DNA from: Candidatus Omnitrophota bacterium
GTDB lineage: Bacteria; Omnitrophota; Gorgyraeia; Tantalellales; Tantalellaceae
NCBI GenBank assembly: GCA_030631915.1
Contig: DAOVKF010000025.1
Location: 1 to 13,553, forward strand
Length of the DNA: 13,553 bases
Reading direction: 5' to 3'
The notes under the pieces are model-generated. The model worked only from the letters and a program-made list of their open reading frames with translations, ran no database searches and was not told the DNA's origin. Below are positions 7,383-13,553 of the stretch, piece after piece. Both the position numbers and the translations under genes were made by a program. Position 1 is the first letter of the stretch; every line of letters starts with the position of its first letter.

Positions 7383-7892
7383 ATGAAATGTGATGTCTGC
7401 CATATTCGTGAAGCGACCGTGCATCTGACCGAGGTCATTAACGACAAAGTCACGAAGCTTCATCTTTGCGCGCAGTGCGCCAAGGCGAAAGGGGATGAGA
7501 TGCAGTCGCATTTCGGTCTCACGGACCTTATAGCGAGCCTTATGGATTTCGAACCGGCGGCTGTGGGCAGAGAGGAACTAAAGGATAAGTGTTTCAAGTG
7601 TCCTGTCTGCGGCATGACCTATAATGACTTCCAGAAGACCGGAAAACTGGGTTGCGGGGAATGTTATGATGCCTTCAAGAAGGATCTCAGCGTTTTGTTG
7701 AGAAAGATCCACGGTTCGGACAGGCATATAGGGAAGATGCCTTTTCGGGGCGAGAAAGCGGTCAAGGATCAGGAGACCCTGAGTCGTCTGAAGGCCGAAC
7801 TTGACAGGCTTGTTCAGACGGAAGCGTTTGAAAAAGCCGCTGTCATGAGGGACAGGATAAAAGAGATCGAAAACAAGATAACCGGAGAATAG
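7383..7892 (+). CDS. mcsA: McsA, zinc-finger activator of the protein arginine kinase
   Basis: McsA binds and stimulates the arginine kinase McsB and helps hand marked proteins to ClpC. The 169-residue protein (B. subtilis McsA is about 185) has the expected paired CxxC motifs: C3/C6 and C29/C32, then C73/C76 and C91/C94, eight cysteines able to hold two zinc sites, with an extra C70. A C-terminal UVR motif (about 131-166, with AFEKAAVMRDRIKEIE) follows, as in UvrB/UvrC and the ClpC middle domain. The ATG follows AGGGGGG (7371-7377) at a 5-nt spacing. mcsB starts 4 nt after the stop. The 42 nt upstream hold a perfect 10-nt palindrome (GAGCATGCTC, 7342-7351) but no match to the CtsR or CIRCE operator as I know them. 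No ctsR gene precedes it; ilvE does. Confidence 0.93.
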   Translation: MKCDVCHIREATVHLTEVINDKVTKLHLCAQCAKAKGDEMQSHFGLTDLIASLMDFEPAAVGREELKDKCFKCPVCGMTYNDFQKTGKLGCGECYDAFKKDLSVLLRKIHGSDRHIGKMPFRGEKAVKDQETLSRLKAELDRLVQTEAFEKAAVMRDRIKEIENKITGE

Positions 7893-7896
7893 AAAC

Positions 7897-8949
7897 ATGA
7901 AACTGGACGATTTTCTTCAGGGGAAGAGTGAATGGCTTAAAGGGGAGGGCCCGAAGTCCAGCATAGTCATGTCCACCAGGGTCAGGGTCGCGCGGAACCT
8001 GAACGGCCGTTTGTTTTTTAACTGGGCGGACGATAAACAGCGGGAAGGAACGCTGGAGGCCATGTTGTCCGCGTTAAAGAAGAGCGAGCTTCTTAAAGGC
8101 GCGCTTTGTATCAGGATGGAAGATACAAACATGCTGGACAGGGAGTTTCTGGTTGAACGCCATTTGATGAGCAAGGAACACACCCTGGACGTGAAATACA
8201 AGGGGCTTGTCATAGGGGATAAGGAGATAGTGAGCATTATTCTGAACGAAGAAGACCATATGAGGCTTCAGGTCCTTCAATCCGGGTTCAACATCATGGA
8301 GGCATGGCGCATAGTCGACGATATCGACATGGAGCTGGGGCGGTATCTCACCTTTGCCTATTCCAGCAAGTTCGGGTATCTCACGGCGTGTCCCACTAAT
8401 ACCGGTACAGGGCTCAGGGCGTCGGTCATGCTGCACCTGCCCGCGTTACAGATCACGGAGCAGATGGAAAACGTGTATGAAGCCATCTCGAAGCTCGGTC
8501 TGACCATACGGGGATTTTACGGCGAGGGGACCGAAGCGTTCGGTAATTTCTTTCAGATATCCAATCAGGTGGCTCTGGGGCATTCTGAGATGGACATACT
8601 TGATAATCTGGAAAGGGTCATCAATAAGATAATCATCAGAGAAGAGGATACAAGGACATATCTTGCGAAGCATAAGAAACAGGAAATAACCGACAATATT
8701 TTTCGTTCTTACGGCACACTGAAAAGCGCCAGGATAATAACTTCCAGGGAGACGATCAAGCTGTTGTCATCGGTCCGGCTGGGAGTGGACATGGGCCTGA
8801 TAAAAGATCTGGACACAGGCACGCTTAATGAGCTGCTTCTCTTAATGCAGGCGGCGCATCTCCAGAAGACCAGTAACATGAAATTAAACGCGCAGGAGCG
8901 CGACATAAAGCGCGCCAATCTGGTGCGGGAGAAGTTAACAGGAGGGTAA
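7897..8949 (+). CDS. mcsB: McsB, protein arginine kinase
   Basis: McsB phosphorylates arginine side chains; in Gram-positive bacteria the phosphoarginine mark sends proteins to the ClpC-ClpP protease. The 350 residues (B. subtilis 363) show the phosphagen-kinase fold: STRVRVARNL (26-35) for nucleotide phosphate binding, NEEDH (117-121) with catalytic acidic residues, the conserved cysteine C165 in TACPTNTGTGLRAS, and the arginine-containing loop RGFYGEGTEAFGN (205-217). The C-terminal RDIKRA (335-340) matches the RDxxRA phosphoarginine-binding allosteric motif of McsB. The protein is shorter than eukaryotic arginine/creatine kinases, lacks their N-terminal domain and sits between mcsA and clpC, so a metabolite kinase is unlikely. 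A GGAG at 7884-7887 inside mcsA serves the start, and the stop is 2 nt from clpC. Confidence 0.96.
   Translation: MKLDDFLQGKSEWLKGEGPKSSIVMSTRVRVARNLNGRLFFNWADDKQREGTLEAMLSALKKSELLKGALCIRMEDTNMLDREFLVERHLMSKEHTLDVKYKGLVIGDKEIVSIILNEEDHMRLQVLQSGFNIMEAWRIVDDIDMELGRYLTFAYSSKFGYLTACPTNTGTGLRASVMLHLPALQITEQMENVYEAISKLGLTIRGFYGEGTEAFGNFFQISNQVALGHSEMDILDNLERVINKIIIREEDTRTYLAKHKKQEITDNIFRSYGTLKSARIITSRETIKLLSSVRLGVDMGLIKDLDTGTLNELLLLMQAAHLQKTSNMKLNAQERDIKRANLVREKLTGG
8940..8945 (+). promoter_or_regulatory. Ribosome-binding site of clpC
   Basis: A full AGGAGG lies in the last codons of mcsB, 6 nt before the clpC ATG at 8952. It settles the clpC start and, with the 2-nt gap between the genes, points to translational coupling of kinase and unfoldase. 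Confidence 0.75.
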
Positions 8950-8951
8950 CA

Positions 8952-11429
8952 ATGGCGGCGTTTAACAAGTTCACCGAAAGGGCGCGGAAAGTCATTCTTC
9001 TGGCAAAGGAGGAGGCGAAGAGGCTCAATCATGGCTATATAGGCACCGAGCATATCCTGCTCGGGCTTGTCAAAGAAGGGGAAGGTGTCGCGGCCGCGGT
9101 CCTGAACAGCATGGGGGTGGAAGTGGACAGCATCAGCGGCGAAGTAGAGAAGCTCGTTCAGCCGGAGTCCGGGCCCGTGGCCGGGGAGGATATCCCGTTC
9201 ACGCCGAGGGCCAAAAAGGTCATTGAGCTGGCAATGGACGAGGCGCGTAATCTCGGGCATAACTATATCGGCACGGAACATCTCCTGCTGGGCCTTATAC
9301 GGGAAGGTGACGGTGTAGCGGCCCAGGTGCTTCTGAATATAGGGCTTGATCTTAAAAGCGTGCGTGACGAGATCCTGAACCTGCTGGGGTCTTCTGTCCC
9401 CGGGTATTCGGCTTCTTCCCCCGATCATAAGAGGACGAAGAAGACCAGGACCCCGGCGCTGGATTCCTTTACGAGGGATCTCACGGAAATGGCGAAGGAT
9501 GATAAGCTGGACCCGGTCATAGGCAGGGAGAAAGAGATACAGAGAGTGATACAGATACTCGGCCGCCGAAAGAAGAACAATCCCGTGCTGATAGGCGAAG
9601 CAGGAGTCGGTAAAACCGCCATCGTCGAGGGGCTGGCCCAGAAAATAGTCGCCGGGGATATCCCGGAGATACTTAATGACAAGAGATTACTCATTCTGGA
9701 CCTGGCGATGATGATAGCCGGCACGAAATATCGGGGACAGTTCGAGGAGAGGATAAAAGCGGTCATGAAGGAGATAAAGGCTTCGGCGGAGGTTATTGTG
9801 TTCATCGATGAAATACACACGCTTGTCGGGGCCGGAGGGGCCGAGGGGGCTATTGACGCCTCGAATATATTGAAGCCGTCCCTGCAGCGGGGGGACATAC
9901 AGTGTATAGGAGCGACCACTCTGGATGAATACCGTAAGAATATAGAGAAGGACCCGGCGCTGGAAAGACGATTTCAGCCGGTGATCGTCGATCCCCCTTC
10001 CGTGGATGACACGGGTGAGATACTGAAAGGGCTTCGGGATAAGTATGAGGCCCATCACAAGGTCAAGTTCACGGATAGCGCGCTGGAATCCGCGGCTAAA
10101 CTTTCGGACTGCTATATAACCGGCCGTTTTCTGCCGGACAAAGCCATAGACATCATGGATGAAGCCGGGTCAAGGGCGAGGCTGTCCACCATGGTAGTGC
10201 CGCCTGACCTCAAGGAGGAAGAAAAGAAGATCGAGGGGTATCGCCGGGAGAAAGAGGAGGCGGTAAAGAACCAGGATTTTGAAAAAGCCGCCAGTTTCAG
10301 GGATCTTGAGAAAAAGACAAAAGAGGAACTGGAGGTCAGGCGCCGGGGATGGAAGACCGACCAGAATAAACGGGAGGTCACGGTGGATGAGGAGGACATT
10401 GCCACCATTGTTTCCGAATGGACCGGTATCCCGCTCGTAAAGGTGGAGGAAAAAGAATCGGAAAAGTATCTGAAGCTGGAAGAGAATATCAGAAAACACG
10501 TTGTCGGTCAGGATGAGGCCATATCCGCGATAGCTCACGCTGTAAGGCGTTCCCGCGCGAGGGTGAAGGACCCGAACCGCCCGATCGGTTCTTTTATTTT
10601 TCTCGGGCCCACCGGAGTGGGCAAGACCTTACTGGGCCGGAAGCTCGCCAAGGTCATGTTCGGCGGCGAGGACGCCATGATCCAGATAGACATGTCCGAG
10701 TATATGGAGAAATTCAACGTATCCAAGCTCGTGGGCGCCCCTCCCGGATATGTCGGATATGAAGAAGGCGGACAGCTGACCGAGAAGGTGAGAAGGAAAC
10801 CGTACGCGGTCGTCCTGCTGGACGAGATAGAAAAAGCGCATCCGGATGTCTTTAACATACTCCTGCAGGTGCTTGAAGAAGGGCGTCTCACGGATTCTTA
10901 CGGAAGAAAGGTCAGTTTCAAGAACACTATTCTTATAATGACGTCGAACATAGGGGCGGACCTTCTCAAGAGCGCCGGTTCCATAGGCTTTAAGACAGCG
11001 AAGGAAGGCGAGACATACGCCGAGATGAAGGAGCGTCTGCTGGGCTCGGTCAAGAAGACCTTCAAGCCCGAGTTCATTAACAGGATAGATGACGTGATCG
11101 TGTTCAGAAGTTTGACCGAGGAGGACCTTCGGCACATAGTGCAGATCGAGACCAGGGAGGTCGCTGAAAGGTTAAAGGAACAGAAGATAGACATAACGCT
11201 TGATGCCTCGGCCACTGATCTGCTTATCAGCAAGGGATTCGATAAACTGTTCGGAGCCCGGCCGCTCAAGAGGGCTATTCAGCGGTATCTGGAGAATCCC
11301 CTTGCCGAAGAGATAATCGCCGGTTCTTTCAAGGAGGGGTCCAGGATAAAAGTGACCCGCGACGGCACCAGGGAAGAACTCAAGTTCGAATTAGTTAAAC
11401 AAAAAAAAGGAAAAACACCATGCGGGTAA
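8952..11429 (+). CDS. clpC: ATP-dependent Clp protease ATP-binding subunit ClpC
   Basis: This hexameric AAA+ unfoldase feeds proteins to ClpP. The 825 residues contain two N-terminal Clp repeats (about 5-70 and 82-147), a D1 ATPase (Walker A GEAGVGKT 215-222, Walker B VIVFIDE ending at E287, pore-loop Y260 in GTKYRG, arginines R339/R340), a short middle domain with a UVR motif (about 425-460, DFEKAASFRD), and a D2 ATPase (Walker A GPTGVGKT 552-559, Walker B LLDE ending at E625, pore-loop Y603 in GYVGYEEGG, R711). The loop I678-G679-F680 matches the ClpP-docking tripeptide and, with the short middle domain, separates it from the disaggregase ClpB. E33 and E109, both in GTEH, align with the two glutamates that grip phosphoarginine in B. 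subtilis ClpC. No clpP is in the window. The last codons run through eight A residues and overlap mlaE by 10 nt. Confidence 0.97.
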   Translation: MAAFNKFTERARKVILLAKEEAKRLNHGYIGTEHILLGLVKEGEGVAAAVLNSMGVEVDSISGEVEKLVQPESGPVAGEDIPFTPRAKKVIELAMDEARNLGHNYIGTEHLLLGLIREGDGVAAQVLLNIGLDLKSVRDEILNLLGSSVPGYSASSPDHKRTKKTRTPALDSFTRDLTEMAKDDKLDPVIGREKEIQRVIQILGRRKKNNPVLIGEAGVGKTAIVEGLAQKIVAGDIPEILNDKRLLILDLAMMIAGTKYRGQFEERIKAVMKEIKASAEVIVFIDEIHTLVGAGGAEGAIDASNILKPSLQRGDIQCIGATTLDEYRKNIEKDPALERRFQPVIVDPPSVDDTGEILKGLRDKYEAHHKVKFTDSALESAAKLSDCYITGRFLPDKAIDIMDEAGSRARLSTMVVPPDLKEEEKKIEGYRREKEEAVKNQDFEKAASFRDLEKKTKEELEVRRRGWKTDQNKREVTVDEEDIATIVSEWTGIPLVKVEEKESEKYLKLEENIRKHVVGQDEAISAIAHAVRRSRARVKDPNRPIGSFIFLGPTGVGKTLLGRKLAKVMFGGEDAMIQIDMSEYMEKFNVSKLVGAPPGYVGYEEGGQLTEKVRRKPYAVVLLDEIEKAHPDVFNILLQVLEEGRLTDSYGRKVSFKNTILIMTSNIGADLLKSAGSIGFKTAKEGETYAEMKERLLGSVKKTFKPEFINRIDDVIVFRSLTEEDLRHIVQIETREVAERLKEQKIDITLDASATDLLISKGFDKLFGARPLKRAIQRYLENPLAEEIIAGSFKEGSRIKVTRDGTREELKFELVKQKKGKTPCG

Positions 11430-12220
11430 AGCTGCTGATGATGTTTCTATACGGTTACTGGAAGAGAAACATCATCGCTTTTTTCAGATATATCGGGGGA
11501 TTGATGATCCTTCTGAGCCGGACAATTTTCTGGACGCTTGTTCCGCCGTTCAGAAAGAGGCATATACTCCAGCAGATGGGCAGGATCGGTGTGGCTTCTT
11601 TTCCGATCGTATTCCTGATAAGTCTTTTTACGGGGATAGTCCTCGCTCTTCAGAGCGCTTATCAGATGCAGAAGGTGGCCGCTGAAATATATATCGCGTC
11701 CCTTGTCGCTCTCTCATTGACCCGCGAGCTCGGCCCGGTACTCGTGGCGCTTATTATCGCCGGAAGATGCGGGGCGTCTATAACGGCGGAACTGGGCACA
11801 ATGAAGGTAACGGAACAGATAGACGCGCTGGAGACGTTATCGACCAATCCTGTCCAGTACCTGGTCGTTCCGAGGTTTCTGTCTTTATTGTTAATGGTGC
11901 CGCTTTTGACCATTTACGCCGACTTTTTCGGTATTGCGGGCGGATATTTGATCGGTGTAGGGAAATTGAACATAACTCATTCGATGTATCTGAAAATGAC
12001 CTTTGACCCCCTGGCCCTGAAAGACGTGGCGACAGGGCTTATAAAGAGTGTTTCATTTGCCGTGATCATCTGTATGATATCCTGCTTTGAGGGGATGAAT
12101 GCCGGAGGCGGCGCGGAAGGCGTGGGCAAAGCCACCACTTCCAGCGTGGTCAGAAGCTTTATCCTTATTATAGTCGCGGATTGTTTTTTTACGGCGGTTT
12201 TCTATTTTCTGATAAAATAA
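11420..12220 (+). CDS. mlaE: MlaE-family lipid ABC transporter permease
   Basis: MlaE is the inner-membrane permease of the MlaFEDB-type transporter, which moves phospholipids between inner and outer membranes and maintains outer-leaflet asymmetry. The 266 residues (E. coli MlaE 260) carry the diagnostic core RELGPVLVALIIAGRCGAS (102-120) and AELGTMKVTEQIDAL (123-137), the loop that contacts the ATPase. Hydrophobic segments lie at about 18-40, 56-80, 88-118, 148-180, 208-225 and 242-265, and the conserved CFEGMNAGGGAEGVG segment is at 222-236. The start codon lies inside the last codons of clpC (10-nt overlap) behind an AAGGA about nine bases upstream, so translation is probably coupled. mlaF and mlaD follow, which supports the lipid-transport call over other MlaE/Tgd-like roles. 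The transported lipid and direction cannot be read from sequence. Confidence 0.94.
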   Translation: MRVKLLMMFLYGYWKRNIIAFFRYIGGLMILLSRTIFWTLVPPFRKRHILQQMGRIGVASFPIVFLISLFTGIVLALQSAYQMQKVAAEIYIASLVALSLTRELGPVLVALIIAGRCGASITAELGTMKVTEQIDALETLSTNPVQYLVVPRFLSLLLMVPLLTIYADFFGIAGGYLIGVGKLNITHSMYLKMTFDPLALKDVATGLIKSVSFAVIICMISCFEGMNAGGGAEGVGKATTSSVVRSFILIIVADCFFTAVFYFLIK

Positions 12221-12255
12221 CGGATACGGGAGCCATGAGCCGGTCCGTGCGAAAA

Positions 12256-12260
12256 AAGGA
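12256..12260 (+). promoter_or_regulatory. Ribosome-binding site that sets the mlaF GTG start
   Basis: AAGGA lies 6 nt before GTG 12267. An in-frame TAA occupies 12264-12266, right before that GTG, so no longer product is possible, and the next in-frame Met (residue 51) is beyond Walker A. The GTG is therefore the true start. Confidence 0.75.
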
Positions 12261-12266
12261 AGATAA

Positions 12267-13013
12267 GTGATCGAGCTGAAGGACATCTGTAAGACATTCA
12301 GCGGTGTGCTGGTCCTGAAAGGCCTGAACCTTACGGTAAAGACGGGAGAATCGCTGGTCATTATCGGGAGGAGCGGATGCGGAAAAAGCGTCCTGCTTAA
12401 ACACATTATAGGGCTGATGAAGCCTGATTCAGGAAGCGTGCTGATGGATGGCGTTGATATCACCAAAGTCAGCGGTAAGGAAATTAACAGGATCCGGAAA
12501 AAATTCGGCATGCTTTTTCAGAGCGCGGCCCTGTTCGATTCACTGACCGTGTTCGAGAACGTAGGGTTCCAGCTTATCGAATACACGAACAAGACCCAGG
12601 CCGAGATAAAGGAACGCGTAGCAGAGTGCCTGAGCATGGTCGGATTGAAAGGGGTTGAAAGGTTCAAACCCGCCGCCCTTTCCGGCGGGATGAAAAAAAG
12701 GGTCGGATTGGCAAGGGCGATCTGCATGTCTCCCGAGATCATCCTGTTCGACGAGCCCACAACCGGTGTTGACCCGATAATGGGGGATATCATAAATAAT
12801 CTTATCAGGGGGCTGCACGAGAAGCTCAGGATAACTTCCATCACGGTTACGCATGACATGAAAAGCGCTTATAAAATAGCGGACAGGATATGTATGATCT
12901 ATAACAGGCGGCTTGTGGAGATAGGCACGCCCGAAGAAGTGCAGCATTCCCGGAGTGACTTCGTCAGGCAGTTCGTCACAGGGAACGCTAACGGCCCCTT
13001 AACCGAGAAATAG
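12267..13013 (+). CDS. mlaF: MlaF-family lipid transporter ATPase
   Basis: This is the cytoplasmic ATPase that drives the MlaE permease. The 248 residues (E. coli MlaF 269) contain Walker A GRSGCGKS (34-41), Q-loop Q85 in MLFQSAALFDSLTV, a hallmark of the MlaF/Tgd3 group, signature LSGGMKKR (138-145), Walker B IILFDEP (158-164) followed by TTGVDP, and H-loop H196 in VTHDM. The SGGMKKR form of the signature is also typical of this group. It starts at GTG, 46 nt after mlaE, and is followed 27 nt later by mlaD. No STAS-domain mlaB gene is seen in the window; it may lie elsewhere or be absent, as in the chloroplast TGD version. Confidence 0.94.
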   Translation: MIELKDICKTFSGVLVLKGLNLTVKTGESLVIIGRSGCGKSVLLKHIIGLMKPDSGSVLMDGVDITKVSGKEINRIRKKFGMLFQSAALFDSLTVFENVGFQLIEYTNKTQAEIKERVAECLSMVGLKGVERFKPAALSGGMKKRVGLARAICMSPEIILFDEPTTGVDPIMGDIINNLIRGLHEKLRITSITVTHDMKSAYKIADRICMIYNRRLVEIGTPEEVQHSRSDFVRQFVTGNANGPLTEK

Positions 13014-13040
13014 TGAGATATCAGGACATAAGGAGGAAAG

Positions 13041-13553
13041 ATGTCAGGAGACGAAAAACTAGAGCTAAAGGTCGGTTTATTCATAGGCATCGGCATGTTT
13101 CTGATGTTTCTGATCATTTTTTCGATAAAGGATATTTCATTGATGGGCAAAGGGTATGAGATCAATGTTATTTTCGATTACGTGAACGGGTTGACGGAAA
13201 GCTCGCCGGTCAGGCTTGCCGGCGTGGATGTCGGGGAGGTGAAGGATATAGAACTTTATTACGGCGAGGAAGGTGGAACGACCCGTGTCAGGCTGGATGC
13301 CTGGATCAAGGGAGGTGTCAGGATCGAAGAAGACGCGGTTGCGAGGATAAGTACTCTCGGTTTGCTGGGTGAGCAGTACCTTGAGATATCTCCCGGGGGA
13401 GCGAAGAAGTTCATCAAAGGCGGAGGCACTATTACGGGTCACAACCCTTTTAATGTCGGACAGCAGATGGAGGCCATGAATGAGCTTATCCTGTCGATGA
13501 CAAGGATCGTGAAGCGCGTTGAAACCGGGGAAGGGACGCTGGGGAGGCTTATA
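13041..13553 (+). CDS. mlaD: MlaD-family MCE domain protein (3' partial)
   Basis: MlaD is the membrane-anchored, periplasmic MCE-domain subunit that forms a hexameric lipid-binding ring on MlaFE. The frame is open to the window end, giving 171 residues. A short cytoplasmic start (MSGDEKLELKVG) leads into one transmembrane helix (about 11-29), and then an MCE domain (about 38-118) with VRLAGVDVGEVKDI (57-70) and STLGLLGEQYLEISPGG (104-120). Past the domain, MEAMNELILSMTRIVKRV looks helical and ends in GEGTLGRLI, a motif common in the coiled C-terminal part of longer MCE proteins. The full protein is probably longer than E. coli MlaD (183 aa). An ideal AGGAGG (13031-13036) lies 4 nt before the ATG. 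Upstream in the operon are its likely partners mlaE and mlaF. Confidence 0.92.
   Translation, partial: MSGDEKLELKVGLFIGIGMFLMFLIIFSIKDISLMGKGYEINVIFDYVNGLTESSPVRLAGVDVGEVKDIELYYGEEGGTTRVRLDAWIKGGVRIEEDAVARISTLGLLGEQYLEISPGGAKKFIKGGGTITGHNPFNVGQQMEAMNELILSMTRIVKRVETGEGTLGRLI

Noticed and set aside
8709..9428. 239-codon open frame on the minus strand across the mcsB-clpC junction
   Set aside because: It is antisense to two strongly supported genes and has no recognisable motif.
8952..11429. ClpB disaggregase as the identity of the large AAA+ gene
   Set aside because: The middle domain is too short for ClpB, a UVR motif and an IGF ClpP loop are present, and mcsA-mcsB are adjacent.
13016..13030. 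Further copy of the octamer repeat before mlaD (GATATCAGGACATA)
   Set aside because: Only a single partial unit is present, with no periodicity.
1..13553. CRISPR array, transposon, prophage or tRNA genes
   Set aside because: No regularly spaced direct repeats, transposase-like proteins, terminal inverted repeats or tRNA-like cloverleaf were seen; the genes are housekeeping types throughout.

Overview
The window holds twelve genes, all on the + strand and tightly packed. It looks like core chromosome of a diderm bacterium with moderately high GC. The Lol (lipoprotein sorting) and Mla (retrograde lipid transport) genes imply an outer membrane. The mcsA-mcsB-clpC block is the protein-arginine-phosphorylation and degradation module best known from Firmicutes. 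Frequent AGG (Arg) and ATA (Ile) codons, short-period intergenic repeats and this gene mix suggest a deep-branching candidate phylum, with Omnitrophota as my best guess. That is an inference from style, not a demonstrated assignment. I see no phage, insertion sequence, CRISPR array, tRNA or rRNA.

Layout: (1) 2-805, the C-terminal PHP phosphoesterase domain of a family X DNA polymerase, cut by the window edge, then a five-unit heptamer array, then ligA (853-2838). Together these are a gap-filling and nick-sealing DNA repair pair. (2) A 173-nt gap carries a perfect sigma-70-type promoter (TTGACA, 17 nt, TATAAT), followed by lysS. (3) A single LolC/E-type permease and LolD ATPase form a lipoprotein-release ABC transporter. 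The 3' end of lolD consists of an octamer array and overlaps the start of ilvE, a branched-chain aminotransferase. (4) mcsA, mcsB and clpC follow with gaps of 4 and 2 nt. (5) mlaE overlaps the end of clpC by 10 nt, followed by mlaF (GTG start) and mlaD (runs off the window).

From lolC onward no terminator-like hairpin with a T tract is seen and the gaps are under 50 nt, so lolC to mlaD could be one long transcript joining envelope biogenesis with ClpC protein quality control. The functional residues of the arginine-phosphate pathway are visible: the McsB guanidino-kinase motifs and RDxxRA allosteric motif, the McsA zinc-finger cysteines, the two ClpC N-domain glutamates expected to dock phosphoarginine, and an IGF loop for ClpP. 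No ctsR repressor gene lies in front of mcsA, the position it holds in Firmicutes.

The points most worth a second look are the two unrelated short-period arrays (period 7 before ligA, period 8 inside the lolD end) and the translationally overlapping clpC-mlaE junction. I found no clearly new enzymatic system; the novelty lies in gene arrangement and repeats.
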